Part shown: piece after piece, positions 47,172-62,474 of the stretch
Layout: each line of letters begins with the position of its first letter
Position numbering within the stretch: position 1 is the first letter of the stretch
Assembly: GCA_000328365.1 (NCBI GenBank)
Contig: KB291874.1
Location: forward strand, 237,771 to 301,770
Source of the DNA: Capitella teleta
Taxonomy: Eukaryota > Annelida > Polychaeta > Capitellidae
DNA length: 64,000 nt
Direction of reading: 5' to 3'
The notes under the pieces: generated by a model
What the model was told of the DNA's origin: nothing
What the model saw: the letters and a program-made list of their open reading frames with translations, nothing else
The model's database searches: none
Program-made: the position numbers and the translations under genes

Positions 47172-48933
47172 AATTATTGGATCGTGTATTATTTCGTTAA
47201 CGATTTTGCTTTTCAAGTTCTAGGTATCGCTTTGTTTGTGTGTGATTATGTACGTGTGTGTGGGGTGAGGTGTTTTTTTTTTTTTTCCGTCTGTGTCTGA
47301 ATTTGTTGAATAAACCGGCGAAATGCACCAAACTGCCCAGGGTTTCCATCTCCCATTGAATTTTTGAGGTCGAAGGTCAAGGTTACGGCGAATTCCTAAA
47401 GTTTCAAATGGGCTCGATCAAATCTCATTCATTATTGAAGCTACGTTTATGCCAAACGATAAAGTGCGACAACATGTACAATAAAGCATGTCGCTATTAC
47501 TGGGCTATGTAATCTGGCATAAAAATAATTACGATAGACTCAAAGGTTGATATCTCAGTTGTTATATGGAAGCTGTGGCATTGAAATTAACACAATATAT
47601 TGCCAGTATACGTTCTGCCAAATCCGAAGAAAATGTGCTTGAAGGTCAAGGCCATGGTGGCAAATAACGCAATTAATTGCAAAAATTTATGAATATTTCG
47701 AATTTTGTAAATTTTAATAGTTTTCTGAGTAGAGTAAAGCGTGTACTGTCTCTGATTTAAAGGGTGATATATATAATTAAATATATATTTAATTATATTT
47801 GTCTCTGTTTAGGCGAAAACAATTTTCAGGCGACACTTGGCCCTTTCTGTGCGTTTTTCCTTGGATTTCCAATCCAAAAACTTCTCGGCTATTTGCTTTC
47901 CAAATTGGAATGCTCCTTTAAACAATTATATAATGCTCAAACTGATTTCTTGCTTTTGCTTCCAGTGTCAGCAGCTCTGAATGCTGTTTCAAGGGCCGCT
48001 CTGCTGGGGGTCTCAATGCTGCTATACAACAACATAATACTTGAGTGAGCAGTCATCTGCTGACGTATGCTTCTGACAGTGAACGGTTTCTCACCAGTGA
48101 TTAATTTGCTCAAAAACGTCCTCATATTTTATGGTCCAAATTGCACACAAATTGAGTGGGTCTTCAGAAGTGACGTTATGATTCGGGTTAAGCCGTTATG
48201 ATTACGCTTTTCGTACGTTGAAACGCAGCACTAGAGATGAACATATCGGAGGTAGAAATGTCCGTAAATAACACATTTTATTGAACATTATGCACCTGTA
48301 TGCTATGAAATTAGATATTAAATTTTTATTAGCCATACATTTTATTCTTGGGAAATGATGTATTATATTATATGACATTGCATGTACACTAGTAAATAAT
48401 TAATTATTCTGATCTCTATGCATTGCAACCAGAAGCCATAACTAATTATTTGTCAATAAATTTTCAAGTGGAATTAGAATTTCTTCTGTTTCTTGCTGAT
48501 TGGATAAGATATATCTTCTTCTTTTTTTTTATCGCACATTTGAGAAAACATGGGATACACTTGCAGGATAGAAATGAGAAATTATTATTAAAAACTCACT
48601 AGAATAAACCTTAGCACATGTATTTTATTCTTGCACATCTGTTTGACAGGAGATTCCTTGAATTCATTAACAAAAGATTTCACAATGAGCAATTAAAATG
48701 AAACCCTGATATGCCAGTTACACAATTATTTGTAATAATTTCAGTGAACTTGATGTGTAAAAAAAAATAAGATATCCTACAAGGAATTACATAAAATAAT
48801 AAAGAAGCTGTAAAAATGCATATTAAAAGTAAACAAACATAAACAAACAAACAAGGTCACAGACCCACACACAGTAGCACAAAAAGATAGAAACACATAG
48901 TAGAAAAATACAACTTGCAAAAAAATCTTGATT
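47172..48933. other. Spacer between orphan gene and VEPH1
   Basis: AT-rich, with poly-T near 47273-47286 and two CGTTATGATT copies (48174-48183, 48194-48203) only 20 bp apart. A 94-codon hydrophobic frame at 47764-48048 was not accepted. The right 300 bp probably contain the VEPH1 3' UTR (AATAAA on the minus strand at about 48624-48629). Confidence 0.6.
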
Positions 48934-51900
48934 TCAAAGTTTTGTCTGCGAGTCGAGAATTCTCCCAAACGCACGTCGACTCCTGTGGTTGACTCGGGTG
49001 GCGTTGGACCAACTCTGGACCATGCTCTCCAGTTCGGAGACCTTCTCAGGACCCGCCTCAGCCGTGCGCTGGTTCTTGGAGACGGCGATGTGCAGACACT
49101 GCACCCACTGCTCGGCGTCATGGCCGTCCTTCGCCTTCAACACGTACGTTTCGTCCCGCGTGAAAATCTCAAAAGCGCGAGGAATGTCCCGCATTCCCTT
49201 GCGCACGGCTTTCACGCTCTGTATTTTACTGATCGGCAGAGTTTCCGTCTTCTGTGAAGGAGCAAATAATTGAAGCAAGAAACAGTTTCAACTGCAATCT
49301 CACCTGTCCGGTTTTGCTATACGTGATGGCTGCACCAGAGAGAGTGAAGTATCGCGTCTTCCAGCGTTTAAACGCTTTCCACTTTCCCTTCTTCTCCTTC
49401 AATTGTCCCGCGATGCTCGGCAATCCGTCCTGCAGCAAACCCAGCGCTCTTTCCGGGTGGTTGCACATGAAACATGCCCAGTGCTTAGCGACCGCGTTGA
49501 ACTCAAACACGTCGAAATAGCGCTGAGATCGCAACTCCTGCAGGAGGAACTCCTGATCCTGCGACACCGTTAAGTAGGTCACAAAAGGGTCATGAACTGA
49601 CCTTAATGGTCGGGAATGACGAGGTCACTAAGCGGACGAAGCTGTTGCCTGACTCCATGCGCAGCGTGTCCCAGGTCGCCTTCAGGTTGCCCACGGACGG
49701 ATCCTGCTGACTAACTGCCCTGGGGGAACGGGCCTGTGAATAACACCATGAGGTCAAATATAAAGGTCATTAACCTTTCACCTGAATGGCCAGGAACATG
49801 AGGTGAATCCAGAGGCGAGGATTTTTGGTTTGGTGCGTGAAGAAGTTGTGTTGATAGAGACAGTGCACCTCCCGCCCTAGACACATGAAATGCAGCCGAC
49901 ATCTCCGTTTATGATTGCGCTCTGAGGGAAACGAGACGTGGGAATGAGCGATCGAGGAAAATCAACTCAGTAGCTCACCTTCCATCGTGGCTTTGATCGG
50001 CAGCGGCAGTTTCAGCAGAATCGTGTCAATGTACTTTTTGATTTTCTCCAAGTGTTTCTCACAAAACTGTTGAACAGCGTCTCGATAAGGAATGGCTTGA
50101 GGCTGAAAAAAGAGAAATAGACAAAACCAAAGACAGCAGGGAAAGGCTCACTTGGCCAGCGTAGGTTGGGCTCGTTGAGGTGGTTACCGTGGAGATAGGA
50201 CGACGCTCGCCAGGGTCTAACGCAGCTTTGCTACCGGCGATGGTCGTGCGAGTGATCGTGGTGACCGAGGTCACGATGGACGCAGTGCTCGTGAGGGAAG
50301 GCCGGACTTCCTCCAGAGGGGACAGAGCGAGGGTGCTGAAGGGGAAAGAGATCATGATGAAGGAGATGCCTTGACTATCAGTTTATTTGCATCAGGCGGA
50401 AGCAGCGCAGGAATAACAAAGACGGGCAAAATAATTGGAATCTTATTTTACTTATCTTATTTTACTTTACAGAATTGTCAAGAGGATTGATTACAAATGG
50501 ACTTCCCATTTATGATAACCTGTGATGAAAGAAACGCCTTCTCGATACCTTGGAGGACGGGATCCGGGAATGTTGTTGTTGCTGGCGACGCATGAAGACT
50601 TAATGGAGTAGTTGCTTGGGTAGGAGGACTGCAGGTACGAGAGGGAGGGGCCGCGCACCACGCCCCCCTGGCTGAGGTTGACCGCTACGTCGCGCACGCT
50701 GACCACCGAGGGGACTTTGCTGCTGGTCTCCCTGGGGATGGACATCACGCTGGCTTTGGATTTCTTGTGAATGGACGCGGTGCTGGGGAATGTCTTGGAC
50801 GGCGATATCTCACGGGTGCTTGTACTGGCGTTCTTGCTCTGCGACAGAGGGGTCGGGGGGTCGATGACCTTCACAACGCCCTCCGTCTGACTGCCCACTG
50901 TCTTGTGCTCAGGGTCAGAGTTCACGCTGTGTCAGAAGGAAGAATTCAGCTAAGCAGACGCAGAGAAACGCTCTTCAAGCAAATTATGGACGGATAGCAG
51001 AATGGAACTTGCAAAGTTAGCAATCATTTGGAAGCAATTTACATCATCATACATGCATGCTCATTTAATGTGAATCACGGTAGCTCTAGTTAGGCAGAAC
51101 ACTGACCTGTTGTAGGACATGTCTTTTAACTGTTGCATGAGTAACCTCGCAGGCACTGATCCCGATTGCAGATAAGGAGCAATGCCAGACATGACGGTCA
51201 CAAGGAGATTAGGAAAAGCTTTGCAGATGGATTTGATCTCGTGCAGTAAGACAGGTTGCGTGTGGTTGTCTGTTCCCTCCAACTGCGAGATTAGGTACAC
51301 AACACTTTCCTTACCTTGAGCCTGCGGAAGACAGTTGATAAAAGCAGTCATGAAGACAGCAGACAGCAGACCTGATTGAGGCAGCCAACGGCTCCGAATA
51401 TCTTGGCGACACTTTCCAAGGTTGTCGGCTGCTGTTCAACTGTTGTGCGTAGCTTAACCATATGGCTGACAAAGCTCTCAGCGTTGGTGATCGCTATGGA
51501 AACAAAGGTGTGGAGGACTAACGAGGCAGTGGCGGTTGACGAGAGATGGCCGCAGAGCAGGGGGATGTACGGCTCCAGGGTGTGAGGTTTGTCCTGCGCC
51601 ACAAGGGAGCACAGCTGAAGAATGCTGCTCTTTTCGACCATGTCACATTCGCTTAATAAGTGAATGAGGTTTCCTGCTTGGTCTTGGACGGGCGATTTGT
51701 TGGCTGAGTAGATTTGTGGTAAGACGCGAGAGAGCCGAAGGTTTTCTGAGTGGAAACGTATCAAAATGATTATGTAATTATGCAAATGAACATACTCTGG
51801 ATGATGACGCTGTCGAGAATGATGTGAATCTGAGAGGCAAGCAATTTGGCGTTGTCGATGGCGGCCAACGAGAGATAACTAGAGAGGTTGTGATTCAGTT

Positions 51901-52385
51901 CTTTGTTGCTCAGTTGTAAGAATCGTATGGCAACTGGAAGTGCTTTTTCCATGACATTAGGCATGCTGTAATTCTGTTGCAGAGTTATACATTATGTCAG
52001 ATAAAAATCATGAATATATCTCGAAACTCACAAGAAATAAAGTGCTGAGGATATCAGACGCAATCTTGGCGTGCGGAGGTTCGGCTTCTCTGCTGGTTGG
52101 GGTCAGAGGTCGCCGTAGACACGACTCCAGGAGATGAACGAGAGCCGCCGCATGCTGCTCGATGGAGTAGGTTTCCCTGATGGCCGAGGTGACCCTAGTG
52201 ATGCAGATCTCCACAACGCTCTGGTCATTGTCGCTCGTACTGTATTCTTCAGACACAGCGATCTCCTCGATTCGTTTCAGGACTTCCGACAATTCTGCTT
52301 TGATGTCCTGGTCATCAAGCGCAAAAAGGTCGCCTGCCTTGGACAGGTCTTTCTCTCGCAACACCTGAGCAAACAGGTCATGCAT
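48934..52385 (-). CDS. VEPH1: Melted / VEPH1: ventricular-zone PH-domain protein
   Basis: Eleven exons: 52385-52032, 51973-51796, 51745-51372, 51321-51107, 50926-50549, 50335-50152, 50102-49979, 49921-49782, 49733-49602, 49558-49304, 49251-48934, giving 883 aa (human about 833). The first exon reads [34 protein letters not shown] and VVEICITR, nearly the human VEPH1 start. A helical-repeat half follows ([23 protein letters not shown]). Next is a Ser/Thr-rich variable linker encoded by 50926-50152, a block with [20 protein letters not shown], and a C-terminal PH domain ([47 protein letters not shown]). In flies melted acts at the membrane through phosphoinositide binding and modulates FOXO and TOR signalling. 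The linker is the likeliest place for phosphorylation control. Confidence 0.95.
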
Positions 52386-53974
52386 CGTGAGACGCTTTCA
52401 TTGGCCCTGAAGAAAAAAATAGCGCATCAAGTTTTGGCATAAAATTAATGGTAGGCAGCACACACAAGTTTACGATGCTTATACAATACAATAGCCGGAT
52501 GCCTGTTTCACTGAGGTAGCACATCACATAAATCAAATTTATGGCAACATTGGAAATTCAATTGGGATTAAATTACATAGATGAGCGGTGTTGCGCATGA
52601 ATGATGAATTAAATTCTCAATCACAAGCCCAGTTGTGATTGATCTCTCAACCTTGGGCCATTTCAAATCAGTTTACGTTTTTACACCTATCACAACCTGC
52701 ATGAAGGTGCGACAGAACACAAACTTTGCCGATCAATTCAATTGTCCGTTTGTGGTGCAGTGTACTGACTGTTCGGGAATCTACAGACTATTGATTTGCT
52801 TATACGACTGCGCAATAATGACAATTATCACAATATATAATATTTTACAATATGTTAAAGTTTTACTAAATGCTTAAATTTAAGGCTAAAATAGTTGTCA
52901 ACACTGAATGACAGCTTCAATGGCCTGAATAATATTTACTGAACACTGTCTCTGGTCACCTGTGAGCTGTCTGACCAGGAGAACAGGTAAACAAATTACT
53001 AAGTGAAGTAAGTCATAACTCTTGACTCTCTAGGCTAATCTCGTTCCAAGAGACAGTGACTCGGTAATTAAGACTCCTAATCCTATTGCAGAATTGCAGA
53101 ATTGCTATAATCGACTCTAGGCCTGAATTGATTCGTTGGGACATGTCAAATTAGTTATCAAGTACCTAATTAATAAGAGCATTCAAGAGAGGGAAGCGAG
53201 AAAATGGATCTCATTTCGATGACATTCCGCAAGTTTTCACGAAGTCTACAAGTACAACCACAGACTTCCTCTGAGTATGACAGATATGCGAACTTTAATC
53301 TGACCTAATTTAAGAAAATAGGTCATATTCATACGCTGATGTGAGCAAGAAAATCAGGTAAACAATTTGTAATTAACAGGATATATTATAAATTTAAACA
53401 ATGAAAGAAGCTAATTCTGAAGGTATTTTGACTAACGATCCGAAATTAACGAATTAAAAACTATTCCAACTATGATATGAGAAATGGTTTACCTCTTTTA
53501 GCGCATTATACTCAAACCAGGATGTAAATTACCCGAAAACTTCCTGTTCTGTTCCCAGGTCATAATTTTAGCTGTTTGAAATTTATTATTTCCTGGTAAT
53601 TAATTTGCTGACTGATGCTGGACCACTCGCTTCCTTTGTTTAATGCAATGATATTATTCTTCAGGTAATTACAATTTTTAGATAAATCACCACCTTCTGT
53701 TTCTGTTTATTTGAATCATGAATGGGAATCTTAAAACGAAATTGTATTTAATCAATTTAATGCAATTGAATTGTCAATTGTGAATTGATAATTTGATTGA
53801 ATTGTCAATTATTGTGGTCAAACCCGTTTTATGAAATTTTATGATCTGATCACTGACTGGGAATCGACTGAGCAGGTGAGAGTGAGACCACTTATGGATT
53901 CGGTCATATTACATATAATAATTGTGTCAGTCATAATGTTCTCTTGCGTGGATGGCAGATTGTCTCTTCACTCT

Positions 53975-54594
53975 TGCCCACACAAGGAATATCATCGCTA
54001 ACGATTTTGCGGGAGATATATTGCTAATTAGGCGTGACGTCATGAGCTGTGATGAAACACCGAGTTCCCCATCTTTTACAATGGGCCTCGTCATATGAGC
54101 GTGTCCTGCGACTAAACACCTTGGATATTTTTTTATTTTTTTTTCGGAAATAGATAGAATAATCATTTTGCCACCAGTCAGGCGCGAAACAAAAATATTT
54201 TTCGCTATTTTTCTTATTTTAACAAGCGATTTTCTAGGACACCTACCATGTTTCTAATCCTAAAACAGTAAAAAGGTCAGCCAGAGTGCACCACGCATGC
54301 GCTTTCGCTTCGTAAACAACAAAGATGTCCTTTTATGGCAAAGATGATCTGCTCTGGCTGAAATCGATAGCTTCACGAGGGGAACGGGACCAATCACGGC
54401 AAGCCATCAGCTGACGTTTGCCTCCTATACTTCGCAATGGAGGCCATTCTCCCATAGGCGCAATGCTAACCCCGATATTCGGAATGCATTATTTCCTTAC
54501 GCTTGCATCCAGGCATGGTGATCTTGGCACGGAATGCTATCAATTGGTGCTATGAGTCAATAGAACATCACTTAAAATTTAGTTCCCCATCCCT
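53975..54594 (+). mobile_element. TTAA-flanked MITE family, copy 3, left end missing
   Basis: Same orientation as copy 1. The right terminus and TTAA (54595-54598) are intact, but homology starts at the GCCCACACAAGGAATATCAT block, about 75 bp inside the left end of the other copies, so the left terminus was lost. It retains the inner ~40-bp block. Confidence 0.8.
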
Positions 54595-54956
54595 TTAAGC
54601 GTGGCGCTTGGCATCGGAACTGGGCCTGATCAAAGAATGTAAATCATACTCTACGTTTTTTGGCCTGATGCAAGGCCACCTAGAATAATTATTTTGGTGG
54701 CCTTTCCTGATGCCGAGCGCCGGGCTTAGCCTTGGGCCCAGCCTATTCGGCGGTGGGAAATGAAGGACCAGGGCGTGCCTCCACAGAATAGAACAGCTCA
54801 CTAATTATCACACAAATAGATCACAAAACTTTCATTTTAATCTCAAAGTCTACATCCATGTATCTTTGTCACTCGTCAAGAAATTAACAATTTTTAAGTT
54901 TAAATATTTAACATGACTGATTAGCCTGATACTCAGAAATGATTGAATCAGAAATT

Positions 54957-55045
54957 GATTAATTAATTAATTAATAATTAATTAATTTAATAATAATAAT
55001 TAAATTAAATTGATTATTAAATAAAATTAATTATTAAATCAGAAA
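54957..55045. repeat. AT-only low-complexity tract (AATT/ATTA units)
   Basis: About 90 bp composed almost only of A and T in TTAATTAA and ATTAAAT units, upstream of the PI3K gene. Confidence 0.85.
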
Positions 55046-55178
55046 TTACATAGTCAACTCTCATCCTCTGTCAATCCCATATTCCATGGATATGATTTCA
55101 TCATCTGATGTTCAAATGTATTTGATTTCAGCTGAAACATCTTGCAGGGTGACAGAGTGACACAGAGTGACAGGCAAA

Positions 55179-59527
<4,349 letters not shown>

Positions 59528-59820
59528 GAATCATTCCAATTTGTTGATTAAAAGGGTAGAGAATTATTGCCCATATTTATCCGTGTATGTTACGGCTGAG
59601 TATGAAATTGTTCGATCGTACAAGCTGTGCTTGTGTTCAATGATCATCTGGAGTGTGTTATTTTGGGATCTTCTGTGATCTCCTTCCCAATCAAGCAAAA
59701 TGTTATTTATTCAAAGATTTATTTTTCTATTTGATTTTTTTATGTCTTTTTGCTCAATTTTGTTGATTATTTGGTTTTGTTTTTCTGCTCACAAAAGAAT
59801 TATTTTTTCAATGCAAATTT

Positions 59821-59826
59821 AATAAA
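59821..59826 (+). promoter_or_regulatory. Polyadenylation signal of the PI3K gene
   Basis: AATAAA 294 bp after the stop codon, followed by GT/T-rich sequence, as expected for a cleavage site. Confidence 0.65.
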
Positions 59827-60553
59827 ACTCATTTTTCTATGTACTGGTTTTGTTCTCGTGGAATTTTCCTTTGAGTGCTCGAAATCTTTGTAATAGATTG
59901 ATGCGGGGTGACCACCCAGACCAATACACTAGGTCCTCCTCATCCGTCGTACTCCTCAATACGCAGTCATATCGAGCTGCAGAATAGGAGGAACTGGCGT
60001 TTCTGCATCTCTTGTGTTGCATTTCTGGCCCATCTGAGACGTCTCTGGCACAGTGGAGGGATCAGAGCTCGAAATCAGCGGCCAGCACTGATTTAAACAT
60101 CCAGAAGCCTTCGCCTAACTGCGTCCTCTTTCCGCTACCATGTGGCTCATTTCGAAAACTTTTGATGCTGTGGAAGGATGTGTTACGGAGACATGTCCAG
60201 GAGAGAAAAGATAATCCTAGTCCTGCCTGCCTTAGCTGTACATGTTATATCTGATAATGGCCCTTTTCAATGTAATTTGAGAACAAAAATGCTAGATATG
60301 AGGCTGTGGGTGTCTGATGATCAGAGGCCTGATTAGGTTTCATAATTAAATCCATAAACAGCATCCCAATTTTAAAATTCAATTATCCGGTAATCATTTC
60401 CACAATTTAAGAAAATATTACTTTTGCTGAGTCTCACATAAAGATAAGAATGCCAGCCTCGAATATACAATATTGATTATCAATACGTGAATATTTCAAT
60501 TATTGAACGAACACAAAAGAGAAGCAGGAATGAAGGGAGGGGAGCATGGAGCG
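59827..60553. other. Spacer between PI3K and RPL22 (convergent genes)
   Basis: About 730 bp. No supported gene; an 80-codon frame at 60012-60254 has no recognisable motif. Confidence 0.6.
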
Positions 60554-60559
60554 TTTATT
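60554..60559 (-). promoter_or_regulatory. Polyadenylation signal directly abutting the RPL22 stop codon
   Basis: On the minus strand the sequence reads TAA then AATAAA with no gap, so the hexamer follows the stop codon immediately and the 3' UTR may be only 15 to 30 nt. Confidence 0.7.
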
Positions 60560-62427
60560 TTACTCGTCATCAGCTTCTTCGTCTTCTTCCTCATTATTGA
60601 TCTGGAAGTAGCGCAGCTCGTAGGACTCCTTGGTGTTGGCAACCACTCTCAGCCAATCACGAAGGTTGTTCTTCTTGAGGTATCTCTTCGTCAAGTACTT
60701 CAGGTACCTGGAATGATCATCTAAAGTAAGTCCAACAGAACCAGAAAACATGAGCCTCGGTTTAAAGCATATACCCCCAAACTTTTCCAAATCAGGCATT
60801 GATAAATTAGTGTGAAGACAAACTGGCGCCTAACTATTTTCTGCAGCAAGCACAGCGCACAGTGAGGAAGTTTGAGCGGGAAAGTGAAGCATGTGCGCTT
60901 GTTTACAATGTAGTGCGCATGCGCTGAGTGACGTCACTCGCAAAATGGCGTTTGATTACTTCTTCACGAAGTGATATTTTGTTGCAAGTTTTAATTAATG
61001 TAAGTTCAACATGATGGCACTGGCTCATATTGTTTTTTCTTTGAGCATAAATATACCATCTAATGTCTGGAGGGATTTAACACAAGGATTTGTCGGATAA
61101 TGTCTATATTTATCATGCAATCGGCTGAGTGTGGAGCCTCGCTGCCAGTAGACGCAAAAAGAAGCGGTTTACCATCGGGCGAGGTATACAGACCTCGCCC
61201 GAGAATCTGTGCTAGGTCTAATAGATGAATCTACAAGGCGAGGTTAGTGGATTGCAGTTGATTCAAATTATGAAAAGAGACATGCGCTCACTATCTCTCA
61301 ACCCAAACCAATAGGGTATTTAAATTCATCCACATCAATTGAATACAAACCTCTTGGAGAAAGCAATCTCGCAAGTGACGGTGAGCTTGGACTTGGCCCT
61401 CTCGATGGTGACAACATTGCCGAGGTTGTTGACCCTGCCGTTGATCTTGATCCTCTCATGCAGGTACTTCTCCTGTAAGCATAATTCAACCCCAAGGAGG
61501 GGAAGAAGGGATTAGGGAAGATGACCCTATCCTGGGTCTAGGGAAGGAGACCCTAGACAAGGTCTAGGGAAGATAACCCTAGACACTCAGAAATTAGACC
61601 GGAAACACTGGTCCAATGTTTGAATTTAATACTTACGAAGCTGGCGACATCCATGATGCCATCCTCAACGGGGTGAGTGCAGTCGATGGTGTACTTGAGA
61701 AGAATCTTCTTCTTCTTGCCCTTGGGCTGGGGACCTCCCTTCGTGTTCTTCTTGGCGACCTGAGATATGATTCTTTTGTAAGAAATTTCTTAATAGCTGA
61801 ACATGGGTGATGGTTGTTCAATAGTCATGCGACCTGATCACTTTAAACTTAAGAATTCACGCATTGCTAACCCAGCATCGGAAGTCCAGAGGGATAATGA
61901 TAACACAATCGTTGGAAAACAGGGTTCATTGACCACTTATCAATATCCTATCAAGTGAAACTTATTAATTTATCGAAAACCAAAGCATGTCCAATCAACC
62001 CAATGTGACATGTAGTCGAAACAATTGAAACTGCCTGATAGTGATAACGATCATGAGGGTGCATCGCGAGTACGGAATATTCACTCAAAATGGTATAAAC
62101 ATGGAAAATTTCGCACACCACAATTAGAGAAGTATCGTACAAATGCATAAAGCACTCAAAAAGATCCGATGGCGAAATATGAAGCAGATGGATATGGATT
62201 GAAACGGGCTATTTTAAGACAGCAGGTTGAGACGGCCATGGTGAAGTTCAGGCCGGAAACATGTGGACTTCAAAACTAGTGAATTCACACACTATTAGTG
62301 AAAATATTGGTTCAATTAAATTTAAATACACATAAGGAAACCCCGTGTGGTCAAAATAGTCACTAATCGTAGTGAAATAGAACATAATTCGTGAATATAT
62401 CCCAGGCACAAAACTCACAGGTGCCAT
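60560..62427 (-). CDS. RPL22: 60S ribosomal protein L22 (eL22)
   Basis: Four coding exons: 62427-62419 (only MAP, 9 nt), 61759-61637, 61472-61351, 60707-60560; 133 aa against 128 in human. The sequence [20 protein letters not shown], then [71 protein letters not shown] is almost the human protein, with the usual basic start ([16 protein letters not shown]) and acidic end ([10 protein letters not shown]). It is a component of the large ribosomal subunit near the exit tunnel. The split after the first three codons is typical of ribosomal protein genes, with a pyrimidine tract at the expected cap site. Intron 3 (60708-61350) contains a promoter-like cluster. Confidence 0.97.
60876..60950. promoter_or_regulatory. 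Promoter-like cluster inside RPL22 intron 3 (E2F, NRF1, CRE and YY1-like sites)
   Basis: GCGGGAAA (E2F-like) at 60876-60883, the NRF1 palindrome TGCGCATGCGC at 60914-60924, the 14-bp palindrome GAGTGACGTCACTC with a full CRE at 60926-60939, and AAAATGGCG (YY1-like) at 60942-60950. The four lie within 75 bp in a locally GC-rich island of an otherwise AT-rich intron. In vertebrates these sites mark TATA-less, often bidirectional promoters. On the plus strand the YY1-like site contains an ATG opening MAFDYFFT before a possible donor (GAA|gtgata). Confidence 0.45.
61177..61200. repeat. Perfect 9-bp-stem hairpin shared with 13198-13219
   Basis: GGGCGAGGT-ATACAG-ACCTCGCCC. Homology to the spacer near 13184-13217 (inverted) runs about 30 bp, so both may be ends of an unrecognised small element. 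Confidence 0.55.
61497..61590. repeat. Imperfect tandem/palindromic repeat (GGTCTAGGGAAGATGACCC)
   Basis: Three to four diverged units in RPL22 intron 2, each combining TCTAGGGA with its complement CCCTAGA, so adjacent units can also pair. Confidence 0.7.
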
Positions 62428-62445
62428 TTCGACGACGTGAAGTAG

Positions 62446-62474
62446 TGAAAGGAAGTTCTTTTGGCGCATGCGCA
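62446..62474 (-). promoter_or_regulatory. RPL22 promoter: pyrimidine (TOP-like) start tract and NRF1-like site
   Basis: Reading on the minus strand, CTTCCTTTCAC lies about 20 to 30 bp before the ATG, resembling the pyrimidine cap-site tract of ribosomal protein mRNAs. Just upstream is GCGCATGCGCA (62464-62474), an NRF1-like palindrome. Confidence 0.5.

Larger units (their letters stand above)
52386..55178. other. Divergent spacer between VEPH1 (-) and PI3K (+)
   Basis: 2.8 kb that must hold both promoters. It also carries a truncated TTAA MITE (53975-54594) and an AT-only tract (about 54957-55045). A probable acceptor just before 55148 suggests a spliced 5' UTR for the PI3K gene. No other gene seen. 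Confidence 0.6.

Noticed and set aside
47764-48048. Hydrophobic 94-codon frame as a last exon of the orphan gene
   Set aside because: Phase and splice signals do not join it to the exon ending at 46956, and composition fits AT-rich noncoding DNA.
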